64,000 bases of DNA, taken from assembly GCA_910587105.1 (NCBI GenBank), contig CAJUMB010000006.1:42850-106849 (forward strand), given 5' to 3'. Position numbers and translations under genes: made by a program. Of the stretch, positions 25,711 to 35,140 are shown piece by piece. This stretch comes from an uncultured Lachnospiraceae bacterium. GTDB taxonomy: Bacteria; Bacillota; Clostridia; Lachnospirales; Lachnospiraceae. The notes below the pieces were generated by a model, which was not told the DNA's origin, ran no database searches, and saw nothing but the letters and a program-made list of their open reading frames with translations. Position 1 is the first letter of the stretch. Every line of letters begins with the position of its first letter.

Positions 25711-26766
25711 TTACTCGTCATCCGGAATTTTCGTCCAGCCCCAGTTGTTGTCTTCTCCGTAGTCAAACTGGTTAGTCACTGCGCCGCCGCCTTTGTTGGT
25801 GTTGTTGTAGTCGTTGGTGAAGGCAACGGAAGCGATATCATTGGCCGGGATGACTGTAGTCTGGGTGTCGTCTGTCACCAGGCTGTATACGGCTCCGGAA
25901 TAGATTTCTGTAACGGTTACGTGTGCGCCCACCGGGAGCTTTTCGATTAATTTTGTCTTCTGGCCCGGTGCGGTGAAGGATAAGGATACCACGTTGCTGT
26001 ATACCTTCTGTGCGTTTTCCCCTTCTCCCAGTGTGGCTTCTACCTGGAATACGAAGGTGGCCGGGTCTTTGGTTTCGTAGCTCTGGAGTGTTTTGACGAT
26101 CTCCAGGGAGCCGTAGCGCTCACTGCGTTCCGGCTTTAAGGTGACTGTCAAATCATAAAGCCATTCCCCGTCCCCGGCAGTGTTGATATTGTTGTTCTCG
26201 TCAGCCGCTTTCCCGGGCAGGGATATAAGGGCCGGGGTAAATGTGTAGGTATATGCATGGGACTGGGCGATGGTTGCTGTCTTCCCATCCTCCAGGGTGG
26301 TGATGTAATCCTGGATGCTGTTTCCTCTGGCTGCTGCCAGGTACAGACCGCTTCCAGGCACCTGCATCTGTGAGCCTGCTTTTTCCCCGCTGATTACCGG
26401 ACGGCCGCTGCCAAAAGCGGTTTTCGCCGCCTGCTGTGCCAGGGCTTCCCACTGGGCATTGTCCGGATTCGCTGCCAGTTTCAGGTCTGTGTAGCCTTCC
26501 AAAAAGCTGTAAGTGTATGTGTCATGGCCGTCTACCGGGACGGCATCCGCGATTTTATACAAGTCGATGACTACATCCGCACCTGCCAGATCATCCGCAA
26601 AGTCCCCTCCGCCCGGCTGTACAGTCAGGGTGCAGGTTTTATTGAAGTCTACCGCCTGTGCTGTTCCGTTAAGGCCGGGCGCTGCCGCCACAGTTCCCAC
26701 TGCCAGTGCGAACGTCAGCAACGGTCCTTTCAAGCGGATAAACCGGCTTTTCCATTTCTTTTTCAT
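25711..26766 (-). CDS. Exported pilin-like minor subunit (DUF5979/Spy0128-like), locus B
   Basis: 351 residues from ATG 26766 (after GAGGAGGGAG); upstream codons in frame lack a ribosome binding site. Signal peptide about 1-38. The C-terminal half (YGSLEIVKTLQSYETKDPATFVFQVEA, split by its own variation, then LSFTAPGQKTKLIEKLPVGAHVTVTEIY and VAFTNDYNN) matches the A paralogue and the Spy0128/DUF5979 pilin fold. As in locus A, it has no LPXTG motif and no C-terminal TM; it ends NWGWTKIPDDE. Likely an accessory pilus subunit. Confidence 0.78.
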   Translation of the reverse strand: MKKKWKSRFIRLKGPLLTFALAVGTVAAAPGLNGTAQAVDFNKTCTLTVQPGGGDFADDLAGADVVIDLYKIADAVPVDGHDTYTYSFLEGYTDLKLAANPDNAQWEALAQQAAKTAFGSGRPVISGEKAGSQMQVPGSGLYLAAARGNSIQDYITTLEDGKTATIAQSHAYTYTFTPALISLPGKAADENNNINTAGDGEWLYDLTVTLKPERSERYGSLEIVKTLQSYETKDPATFVFQVEATLGEGENAQKVYSNVVSLSFTAPGQKTKLIEKLPVGAHVTVTEIYSGAVYSLVTDDTQTTVIPANDIASVAFTNDYNNTNKGGGAVTNQFDYGEDNNWGWTKIPDDE

Positions 26767-26779
26767 GGCATCTCCCTCC

Positions 26780-27724
26780 TCACTTAGAATCATTTTGCTC
26801 TGTTTTTTTGATTTCAGCCAACAGTTCTTTTTCAGTTCTTATTGGCCCTCTCTTGCGGTAGTAAATCAGCATAATGGCCAGCATAAAAAATAAAAGCGGA
26901 ATGCCTACTGCTGGAATTACTATATATGTGGGAATCCTGACAGCTTCTGCAGTCAGTGTAACATCTCCATTAATATTCTTAATCCGGCGGCCGCGGAGTA
27001 AAATCCGATGGGTATTAACTCCATAAGGCGTACATGTTACTAATGTGGCATAATCTTTTCCATCTACAATAGATAATTCGTTAGTCTCTTCAGGCAGCAC
27101 AATACGGATTTGGTCAGCCTGATAAGTGATTGTACGATCCAGGACTGTGACCGTGAAGATATCCCCCTCTTTCAGCTTATCCAAGTCAGAAAATAATTTT
27201 GCACTAGGCAGACCTCTGTGCCCAGACATGACTGCATGAGTTCGTTTTCCGCCTATCGGTAAAGAAGAACCAGGAACATGGCCTACTGCTATCTGAAGAA
27301 CCGCTTCGTCAACCCCATGATACACAGGCAGGTCAACGCCGATTGAAGGAATTTGTATGTACCCCATAATACCAGTTCCCGTAATGTCCAAAAGTTTTTC
27401 ATATTCAGCATAAGCCTCATCTGTCATATTGAAATTAACACCATCAGCTAGTGAATCATTATACTGCCTGGCTGCCCTCAAAAGTGCCTTTTTCTCATCC
27501 TGAGACATATTTTCGACTTCTTCCACATAGCCGGCAATAGCTTGCGTAGCATGCATAGAATTCCACCAATCACTAATAGTAGGATAGAGCAGAACCACTA
27601 TACCAACCAATAAAATTAGCAATAGGAGTATTGTAGAAAAAGAGATACGTTTTTTCCCTTTTTTTCTCTTAAATGATTTTTCTTTTATTTGTACACGTTC
27701 TTCTATGTTCGTTCCCTTTTTCAT
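26780..27724 (-). CDS. Class-C-like pilus sortase, locus B
   Basis: 314 residues from ATG 27724, which follows AGGGAG; an ATG at 27742 has no ribosome binding site. Basic cytoplasmic N-terminus, TM about 28-48 (LLLLILLVGIVVLLYPTIS), MGYIQIPSIGVDLPVYHG, His169 in SGHRGLPSA, Cys231 in TLVTCTPYGVNTHRILL and Arg240, then a second TM (about 268-290). It is the only sortase of locus B, where locus A has two. It should polymerise the pilin encoded at 28029 and anchor the giant protein at 30025. Confidence 0.92.
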   Translation of the reverse strand: MKKGTNIEERVQIKEKSFKRKKGKKRISFSTILLLLILLVGIVVLLYPTISDWWNSMHATQAIAGYVEEVENMSQDEKKALLRAARQYNDSLADGVNFNMTDEAYAEYEKLLDITGTGIMGYIQIPSIGVDLPVYHGVDEAVLQIAVGHVPGSSLPIGGKRTHAVMSGHRGLPSAKLFSDLDKLKEGDIFTVTVLDRTITYQADQIRIVLPEETNELSIVDGKDYATLVTCTPYGVNTHRILLRGRRIKNINGDVTLTAEAVRIPTYIVIPAVGIPLLFFMLAIMLIYYRKRGPIRTEKELLAEIKKTEQNDSK

Positions 27725-27871
27725 AAGACTCCCTGCACTCATTTGTTAGATAGTCTCTGGAGGATAGGGACATCTGTTAAAGGTCTTCGAATCAGAAACC
27801 AGATGTCATCATTTAAGATTCGTAATGCCAGAGATATAGCTATTTACATATATTCATATTTTTAAGATGGG

Positions 27872-27981
27872 GAACACCCATCCGCTGGCGTTGGCCGGGA
27901 AATCCCCGTTGCTCGCCGCACTCCACGAGAAGGTGCCAGCTTTGTGCGGCATATCCTGCGGGCAGAACTGTTGCCCGCAGG
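27872..27981 (-). other. Structured region between pilin B and sortase B
   Basis: The gap after the pilin gene (27743-28028) is rich in stems on the minus strand: a perfect 10-base hairpin at 27955-27981 (CCTGCGGGCA with TGCCCGCAGG), GCCGCAC with GTGCGGC, GCTGGC with GCCAGC (crossing the previous stem) and GATGGG with CCCATC. There is no T-run. It could be a folded leader for the sortase or an mRNA-stability element for the pilin transcript. No known RNA family is recognised. Confidence 0.45.
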
Positions 27982-28028
27982 GAGATTAGATATGTTTCAA
28001 TTGCTTTTTAGAAAAGAATACCTCTTTT

Positions 28029-29831
28029 CTAAACTTCTTTGCTCATACGTTTTTTCGTAACAAGCAGGACGGCAGCTCCGACTACCAAAATACCACCAAT
28101 AATGTAAAAGATTGTAGTACCGATACCACCTGTACTTGGTAAAAGAGAACCTTTGTTATTAGTAATATTTGTATATAATGTATTATCTGTCTCAGTACTC
28201 ATATTTTGGTTAGTGCTACTGAACTTTTTCACTTCACCATCCCATTTAATAGTAAATTCTATGTCATCAAGAGTGTTGTAGCCAGGAAGTGTTTTTGTCT
28301 CGGAAAGTACATAATCTCCTGCACCCAGTCCATGAAAAGTCACATAACCATTATTATCAATAGTACCTACAATAATGCGCTCATTATTATTATCATCTGT
28401 TGCTGAGCTGGTAGTTTCTAAAGTTGTAACTTTTGTATATTTGTCTGTAGTACTCAAATATGAATCTGAATTAGTTTGGTCACCATCAGTAATAGGAGCC
28501 TCTTTTGTATATGTTACAGGATTAGTTTTTAATGCCCAGTATTCACCATTTTCGTTGTCCTGTTCAAATTTTGTTTCTGTGCTAACAAGAATACTGCTTA
28601 CTCCAACACCTTTTAAAGTGAACTGAGTACCCGGGAGGAATTTTCCATCGGCTCCATCTGTTTTTAAGATAGTCAGTTTTGTTGTATAAGTTACTACTTT
28701 ACTGTCAGGTGTTACTCCTTTAGGAGGGGTTGGTTTATCTGGATTCTCCTTAGGTGGTTCAATAGTACCATCGCCGCTGTGATTTGGATCATTGGAATAC
28801 TGTAATTTCACAGTATTGGGGTTTTCTCCGCCTATTACAGCATCATTATTTAATTTAGCGTTATAAGTAACAATAACCTCAGTGGATGCTGTGATCTTAT
28901 TAAAATTAGCAATATTTTCTAATGCTTTTATGTTACTAATTCCTATGGTAATTTTGGTTTCTCCGTTATTTTGCTTTATTGCCGTTTTATAGAAGTAACT
29001 ACTTACATCTGTTCCATTCACAGAAATCGTTGCTTTTACCTTATTCTTCTCCCCAAGTTCACTTTCATCCAGACTTAACCCTTTACTCAAAGTATCTTCA
29101 AATATATAAGTATACTCCTTGTAGTCTGCTATGTTGCTGGGCATTGTCCCTTTGAGTTGATAAGTTACGGTATCGCCAATAGAAGCTGTATTTTCATCAA
29201 CTAAAGCGTTATTACTAGAAACAATTTTTTTGTCTGATGTTGGTACATCACTTTTGGGAGTAGCTGTTACATTTCCAACAACTTCCATCATATAACGGGT
29301 CATTGCCCCATCTTCGGAAGGAGCATTTTCACTCATTACCAAATAGTAGCCTGCATTTAGACCGCTAATTGTATAACCGCTCTTATCGTCTTTAAGCTCT
29401 GATAATGTGCTTTTAGAAGATAAGCAATCAGCAATTTTAGCAGCAAATTCTTTTGCTTCAGAGCTGTCAAATCCAGTAGAATTTAATGTTTCAGCTACTT
29501 GAGCGGCAGACTGATTTTGAAAAGCTGTTGCTACTTTTTCTGCATCAACACCTTCACCCCATTCGATATTAGAAAGTGTAAGGTTTTCGTTGTTTTGAGC
29601 ACCTGAGCCTGCAAGGTCACCTTTGAAAATCTGATATGCTTTATAACTATATTCTTCTGCCTTGCCATCCTCAGGAGCTTTGATCGTAATAGTGAAATTG
29701 CCTTGGCCTTTAGGCGTATTTGCATCAGGGTTGGCATCCTGTGTTGGTGCCGTGGCAAAAGCTGTGCTAGCCATAGTTAATGTCATGACTAAAGCGATTA
29801 AAAGACTGCCGAGTTTTTTCATTTTCTTCAT
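28029..29831 (-). CDS. Major pilin (SpaA-type), locus B
   Basis: 600 residues. Signal peptide about 1-27 (ending STAFA). Pilin motif variant TPK203-SDVPTSDKKI. E-box YVLSETKTLPGY in the last Cna-B domain. Sorting signal LPSTGG at 564, TM stretch and tail KKRMSKEV. It shares the order of domains with the locus A pilin but differs much in sequence, so the two shafts are probably antigenically distinct. The stretch before LPSTGG carries Thr/Asn-rich sequence. Ribosome binding site AAAAGGAG before ATG 29831. The sortase gene lies downstream after the structured gap. Confidence 0.92.
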   Translation of the reverse strand: MKKMKKLGSLLIALVMTLTMASTAFATAPTQDANPDANTPKGQGNFTITIKAPEDGKAEEYSYKAYQIFKGDLAGSGAQNNENLTLSNIEWGEGVDAEKVATAFQNQSAAQVAETLNSTGFDSSEAKEFAAKIADCLSSKSTLSELKDDKSGYTISGLNAGYYLVMSENAPSEDGAMTRYMMEVVGNVTATPKSDVPTSDKKIVSSNNALVDENTASIGDTVTYQLKGTMPSNIADYKEYTYIFEDTLSKGLSLDESELGEKNKVKATISVNGTDVSSYFYKTAIKQNNGETKITIGISNIKALENIANFNKITASTEVIVTYNAKLNNDAVIGGENPNTVKLQYSNDPNHSGDGTIEPPKENPDKPTPPKGVTPDSKVVTYTTKLTILKTDGADGKFLPGTQFTLKGVGVSSILVSTETKFEQDNENGEYWALKTNPVTYTKEAPITDGDQTNSDSYLSTTDKYTKVTTLETTSSATDDNNNERIIVGTIDNNGYVTFHGLGAGDYVLSETKTLPGYNTLDDIEFTIKWDGEVKKFSSTNQNMSTETDNTLYTNITNNKGSLLPSTGGIGTTIFYIIGGILVVGAAVLLVTKKRMSKEV

Positions 29832-29899
29832 AACTCATTCTCCTTTTCTTTTTATAACTTTTTAAGGTACTAAATTATGGTTTTAAAGCCATTCATTTT

Positions 29900-29923
29900 G
29901 TTCCTTTCAGATTTTAAAGGAAC
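29900..29923 (-). other. Hairpin in the pilin B leader
   Basis: GTTCCTTT and AAAGGAAC form an 8-base stem with an 8-base loop in the 193-base gap before the pilin gene. A few A residues, not T, follow on the minus strand, so it is not a standard terminator. Promoter-like elements are not clear in this gap. Confidence 0.4.
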
Positions 29924-30024
29924 CGTCAACCCTCCCTTCCACATTTTTATTGTCTATACGAAGCAGTGCTACTATATACGACAGTAGTAAACCGCTATGT
30001 ATACAACTCTAATTCAGATGCCAT

Positions 30025-33000
30025 TTATCTTTGCTGTCCTTTCAACTTTCTTCTATACACGAAACCCATACTTAATATTACACAGAAGGCTCCCGCTATT
30101 GTATATATAACTGTACCGATTCCTCCTGTACTGGGAAGTTCATAGGGGACTGATTTGTTATTATAGTCTACTTCGTCATCTCTCTCCCAATCAATAGTTC
30201 CCTCAACGATTCTATCAGCCTCGATGGTTCCCCCTGTTGTTACAGTCATTTCGGGATCATATCCTGGATACTTTTTTTCCTGTATTGTATACGTGGCGCC
30301 TTCTGGAAGCCCTTTTATAAGGATAGATTGTTTATCACCTAATTTAAAAGTTCCTCCACTTGCAATACTTCCTTCCTCTTCTGTTCTTCCGTCTTCATTT
30401 TGTATCACATAATTAAAGCCTCTTAAAAGTGTGTTTCCATTTTTGTCCTTTAAAGTAATAGTGAAGTCAAACTTTTTATTTGTTGGTTCCCCTTCTACTG
30501 TTTTACCAACTTTTAAGGTGTTTTTACTGTGTCCGGTAGGTATATTAATCGGGCCTGCAGATGCGGATGGAAGCGTAAACTGCATCCAGCAGGTAGAGCC
30601 GGAAGCTCCACGTTCAGTGTAGAAAAATCTTAACGTGTGCAGCGCAGTGTCTCCTTTATCGATATAATCCCACAAATCAACATACTCTCCGATTGAAGGG
30701 TGGACACCGCCAATATCACAAACCAACTGGTTATCCAAGTACACCCACATATCGTCGTCTCCAAAGAAGTAATAGTTCAATGGTCCCAGGTAGTCTTCAG
30801 TTAATTGAAAATTAACTGAAAAATTCATACCAAAAAAGCAATTGTGGTCAATGTTTCCATCATCACTTGTTGGAAAAGGAGAAGGTTCTTTCGACGTCTC
30901 TTGATTCGGCGCATTTTTAGAATTTACTGTCGTACCCGTTCCAACGGCTTTCCGAATAGCCTTTTTACTTTCATCCCCAAATCTTAAATCATGTCCTGCT
31001 GTTCCATACGTTGCTTCACTTGAATCCATGGGCCAGAATAAGTTTGACCACATATCCTGAGTTTTACTCCAGTTAGTCCGCCATTGAAATCTGTTCAACT
31101 CTTGCGCAGAATTAACACCTATCCCGTTTTGAGACACAGAAATTAAAGTATATGTGTCACCTTGACGATCAAAATTAAGATTATAATCAGATAACGTTGT
31201 TTTTCCAACTACCACATTTTCTCCCTTTTTCTCATCTGAATTTTGATCATATGAGCTGAATAAGTCCGGGGCGTTAACATTAAACACTGGAACTTTATCA
31301 GATCCTGATTGGCCTAATTCATTTTGTACCAATCCAAAACAACATCTTCCATATCCTTGTGGGGTGTTATCTCCTACAATATTGGCCATGTTAAAAAGAT
31401 TTTTAACGTTATTGTCATCTGTCCACAATTCGCAATTCAATCCAGTACCGTTTGTATTGTTATTCCCAAAGCCAAACAGTGGACGATTATCGTTAACTTG
31501 ATAGTTGTTTCCTTTATTGATACCTTGCCGATTAGTATTGGCATATACCTCCCCGGTTCCCGTACCATTACCATATTCTGCTTCCGCATAAGCCTGAGTT
31601 AATTTCGCATCTTTATATTTTTTACCATCAGTAATATCATAATCATAGAAGGAAACACCATTATTGTAACTGCCGCTATTCTTTTCAGCAACTAGGCGAA
31701 TTACGGTATCCTCCTCAATTAAAATCATTTTATCTTTATTACTTTCATTGATAAATTCGCTTCCGTTTGTAAGTTTAAGTTCATCGCTATAAGTATATTT
31801 TTTCCAGCTGTTACCTTCCTGCTTCCAGACCTCCTTTAAATTATAATGCTTTTTTGTTTTGTCCTCAGGTTCAAACTTATTGAAGTTTACGATTTCGGGA
31901 TAAGATGAAAAATTGTATATTTCACTCTTATAAATTTCTGTTAACGAATCTGAATCATCTTTATATGCAACATCATATTTTTTACCTATCCTGCCACTTT
32001 CAGTACTTTTATTTAAATAAAGATTGGTGGTTTTAGGAGTAACCTTATTATTTGGAAGTGTTGCTACTCCATTACTGCTGGCGCTTGTATCAATAATTTC
32101 TATAGAACTGTTTATCGCTCCCCCTGTATCAGAGGTTGCCAATGGTTCCGAATGGGTTTCTGGAATCTGCAAATATGCATAATACTCTACAGTGAAATTA
32201 AACTCGGCACTGGCGGCCAACGCCATACGCTGACTGGTCAAAGCAACTGTCATTGAAGGCTGTCGATGTGTCAGAGAAGCAGTATCCAGCTCATTCACTT
32301 CGCCGTCTTCAGATATTTCAATAGCGGCAACTTTGACACTAGTCGCTTCTGTTTCTTTTTTTTCAGCATCATCTGTCGTGATATATTGCGCCAGTTTTCC
32401 TTTAGCTGTAATTTTGGCTGTAACTTCACAATTATCCAGAGCTAATTCTTCACCTCCATATGTCAGGGAATAATCCAACGCCTGAACTTTAAGTAAGCCA
32501 GCACTTTCATCTAATTCTTCCAAGTAGCTGTCAATAACTGCATATTCCTCAGAATCTTTTTCAAGAGTTTCTATATGAAATTCAAACTCTTGATCTGAAA
32601 AATCATTTTCTTCCTTGCCATCATCTGTACTATCTGAAGACATATTTTCAACTTTACCCTGTCCATTTGTTTCGTCTTCAGATATAGGTTTTTCATCAGT
32701 CTGATCTTCGCTTACAACACTATCATTTTCTTCACTGGTGTCATCCTTTTCAATGTCTGCACTATTTTCTGAATTTCCTGATATCGAAACTTTGCCATCA
32801 ATATGAAAGGTAATATGATACGCATCATCCTCATACTCAAAAGATTCTGAAACCGGAATGATTCCATCTTCAGCCGCCGGTTCAGCCTCCTCCACTTCAT
32901 ACCCATCCACAATCCCAAACTCTGAGAAGCTGTTTGTTTTAAAAGTGGTGCTCTTATCTTTCGCTTTACCGCCGTTTAACACTTTGCTTCCATCCTCGGC

Positions 33001-34443
33001 AAAATGCACCACAGCAATGGGGCTGCCGTCTGCGAAGCCGTCTTCATCCAAAAACTGTACCGTTACAGACACATCGTCTTTGGGTTCAACTTCTTCCTCT
33101 TCCACATAGAAACCAATTTTAAACAGGGCGTTCATGCTGACGCTTTCATCTTCCAGCGTTTCTCTGACTTCAGATTCTCTCTGAGCGAAATGTTCTCCGT
33201 TGCTTTCCGCGGTGATCATCTCTGCTTTCAGTTCTGCTTCTTCAGGAATCTCTGCTTTTTCATAATAAGAAGCAGTAACGATATATCTGCCGTCTTCATC
33301 TTCAAAAGTCTTTGTAATAGAAGGTTCTTCCGCTTCCTCATATCCACAGATCAATCCGCCAGCCGCATCATAACACTCATCCGTATGGTCATGGGCTTCT
33401 TTGGCATCATCTGCAGAAACGCTGCCACCAGATACTGAATCTTCAGAAACTGCATCCCCAGATACACTTTCTTCACCAGCGCCAGACAGAGCAATGATCT
33501 CCTCCTCCGTCAACTCCACAGTCTCAAAGCAGTCTTCCCCATGCACATGCTCCTCCAGCTGCAGCAATCCGCATACCAAAGCACCGTTCTCATCACAGCA
33601 GCTGTCATCATGAATATGAAGCTCCAGCTTTCCGCAGGAGAGAACATTCTGCATCTCATAACAGCCTTCCCCGTGTTCATGGCCTCCATCGCTTTCTTCC
33701 AGCTGGCAGGTTAATACATCCTCCCACTCATAGCAGCCATCATCATGGGCGGCATGCTCCTCTGTCTGGCAGACCAGCTCCCCATGTTCGTCATAACATG
33801 CTTCCCCGTGTTCATGCTCTTCCAAAGTACAGGAAAGCTCCCGCATCTCTCTGGTATAGCAGTCCTGGGTATGCTCATGCGCTCCCAGGGTGCAGGTGAG
33901 CAATTCTTTCCACTGATAGCAGTTATCATCATGCTGGTGTTCCTCCAGGGGGCAGATGATTTCTCCGTTCTCCCCATAGCAGGAATCCTCATGCATGTGT
34001 TCCTCCATCTGGCAGGAAAGCTCTCCCCGCTCCGGAGTATAACAGCCTTCTGTATGTTCATGAGCCGGGGCCTCTTTTTCTTCACATATGAGGACCTCCT
34101 GCTCTGTATAACATTCCTCTGTATGTACATGGGCTTCTGCTTCCGGCAGATGGCACACCAGCTCCCCATTGGGGCCGTAACAGTCATCATTATGGAGATG
34201 CACCGCGTAATCCGCGTACCCGCAGACAACATCCTCCCCGTCAAAGCACCCATCCGTATGCGCGTGCGCCGCGTACTGGCACACCAGTTTCTTCTGCTTA
34301 TGCGACATGGCCTGGCCGTACATTTTCAGCGCGGCGGCCGTGCCCAGTGCCACAACTATAGCCAGGCACAGGAAAACTGCCAGCCGGCGTTTATACTTCT
34401 TCTGTTCGTTCAAGACCTTCGCGGCCTGTGTGATAAATTTCAT
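30025..34443 (-). CDS. Giant LPSTGG surface protein with 13 Cys/His repeats and a fibro-slime domain, locus B
   Basis: 1472 residues. Basic start and signal anchor (about 20-42), then 12 tandem Cys/His units (about 55-320) and a 13th after a Ser/Gly-Asp linker (about 350-365), mostly H-x-H-x3-C-Y with paired Cys. A long acidic stretch follows (about 370-770), then a region with a fibro-slime/PA14-like domain (about 1210-1300; FGDDDMWVYLDNQLVCDIGG, FYTERGASGSTCWMQFTLP), a Spy0128/DUF7601-like pilin domain (about 1310-1430; LKVGKTVEGEPTNKKFDFTI) and the sorting signal LPSTGG at 1436 with TM and RRKLKGQQR tail. It corresponds by position to the giant protein of locus A but lacks the CHAP-like and ricin-like regions. 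Likely tip adhesin. Starts 31 bases after lepB. Confidence 0.88.
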   Translation of the reverse strand: MKFITQAAKVLNEQKKYKRRLAVFLCLAIVVALGTAAALKMYGQAMSHKQKKLVCQYAAHAHTDGCFDGEDVVCGYADYAVHLHNDDCYGPNGELVCHLPEAEAHVHTEECYTEQEVLICEEKEAPAHEHTEGCYTPERGELSCQMEEHMHEDSCYGENGEIICPLEEHQHDDNCYQWKELLTCTLGAHEHTQDCYTREMRELSCTLEEHEHGEACYDEHGELVCQTEEHAAHDDGCYEWEDVLTCQLEESDGGHEHGEGCYEMQNVLSCGKLELHIHDDSCCDENGALVCGLLQLEEHVHGEDCFETVELTEEEIIALSGAGEESVSGDAVSEDSVSGGSVSADDAKEAHDHTDECYDAAGGLICGYEEAEEPSITKTFEDEDGRYIVTASYYEKAEIPEEAELKAEMITAESNGEHFAQRESEVRETLEDESVSMNALFKIGFYVEEEEVEPKDDVSVTVQFLDEDGFADGSPIAVVHFAEDGSKVLNGGKAKDKSTTFKTNSFSEFGIVDGYEVEEAEPAAEDGIIPVSESFEYEDDAYHITFHIDGKVSISGNSENSADIEKDDTSEENDSVVSEDQTDEKPISEDETNGQGKVENMSSDSTDDGKEENDFSDQEFEFHIETLEKDSEEYAVIDSYLEELDESAGLLKVQALDYSLTYGGEELALDNCEVTAKITAKGKLAQYITTDDAEKKETEATSVKVAAIEISEDGEVNELDTASLTHRQPSMTVALTSQRMALAASAEFNFTVEYYAYLQIPETHSEPLATSDTGGAINSSIEIIDTSASSNGVATLPNNKVTPKTTNLYLNKSTESGRIGKKYDVAYKDDSDSLTEIYKSEIYNFSSYPEIVNFNKFEPEDKTKKHYNLKEVWKQEGNSWKKYTYSDELKLTNGSEFINESNKDKMILIEEDTVIRLVAEKNSGSYNNGVSFYDYDITDGKKYKDAKLTQAYAEAEYGNGTGTGEVYANTNRQGINKGNNYQVNDNRPLFGFGNNNTNGTGLNCELWTDDNNVKNLFNMANIVGDNTPQGYGRCCFGLVQNELGQSGSDKVPVFNVNAPDLFSSYDQNSDEKKGENVVVGKTTLSDYNLNFDRQGDTYTLISVSQNGIGVNSAQELNRFQWRTNWSKTQDMWSNLFWPMDSSEATYGTAGHDLRFGDESKKAIRKAVGTGTTVNSKNAPNQETSKEPSPFPTSDDGNIDHNCFFGMNFSVNFQLTEDYLGPLNYYFFGDDDMWVYLDNQLVCDIGGVHPSIGEYVDLWDYIDKGDTALHTLRFFYTERGASGSTCWMQFTLPSASAGPINIPTGHSKNTLKVGKTVEGEPTNKKFDFTITLKDKNGNTLLRGFNYVIQNEDGRTEEEGSIASGGTFKLGDKQSILIKGLPEGATYTIQEKKYPGYDPEMTVTTGGTIEADRIVEGTIDWERDDEVDYNNKSVPYELPSTGGIGTVIYTIAGAFCVILSMGFVYRRKLKGQQR

Positions 34444-34474
34444 TCTGCTGCCCCCTTCCTTGCACCCTTGCCAA

Positions 34475-35056
34475 TCATTTGATGAACCCGATCTCCGACA
34501 GCGGCCAGGCCCTTAAAAGAATCCTGCCCACCACCATATCACTGCCCACACACCCCACAGCCGTATTGCGGCTGTCAATGCTGGTGGCCCGGTGGTCCCC
34601 CATCACAAAGCACTTGCCCTCCGGCACCTGGTACGGCAGGTCAATGTTGCAGTCCCCCAGCGCCTTTTCGCTGATATAAGGTTCGTTTAACGGCTCATCG
34701 TTTACAAACACATTTCCGTCCTTGTCGATGTCCACCCAGTCCCCCGCCGAAGCGATCACCCGCTTCACCAGGATATTGTTGTTGTAGTAGAACGCGATGA
34801 CGTCGCCGGTCTTATACTTGGAACTGCTCACCGCCACCACGATGTCCTCATTCTGCAGGGTCTCCGTCATGGAGGTCCCGCTGATCTGCAGCACCGGGAG
34901 CAGAAGCACCGCCACCAGCACCGCCACAGCCGCCACCACAACCAGCGAAAACACTGTGCTGCGCAGCACCCTGCCGTAATTCTTTTTATACTGTTCCTTC
35001 TTCAGTTCCGCCTCCAGCAGTTCAAGGCTTGGAACTTCAAGCTTCTTCGCTCCCAT
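34475..35056 (-). CDS. lepB: Signal peptidase I (Ser/Lys type), locus B
   Basis: 193 residues. Catalytic Ser62 (GTSMTETLQNEDIVVAV) and Lys98 (ILVKRVIASAGDWVDID), the GDHRATSIDSRN box and the GRILLRAWPLSEIG end are all intact. TM about 34-57. Start ATG 35056 follows GGAAGGAATCGAA. It closely resembles the locus A enzyme at 1830 and occupies the same place, second gene of the locus. No pseudo-peptidase follows it: the gap to the giant gene is only 31 bases. Confidence 0.92.
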   Translation of the reverse strand: MGAKKLEVPSLELLEAELKKEQYKKNYGRVLRSTVFSLVVVAAVAVLVAVLLLPVLQISGTSMTETLQNEDIVVAVSSSKYKTGDVIAFYYNNNILVKRVIASAGDWVDIDKDGNVFVNDEPLNEPYISEKALGDCNIDLPYQVPEGKCFVMGDHRATSIDSRNTAVGCVGSDMVVGRILLRAWPLSEIGFIK

Positions 35057-35140
35057 TTCGATTCCTTCCGTACGATTCCTTTCCCAGTCCGGCCTTCTTT
35101 TTACACTTAGGAACTGTATCAGTTATTTTTCTGCAGCTCC

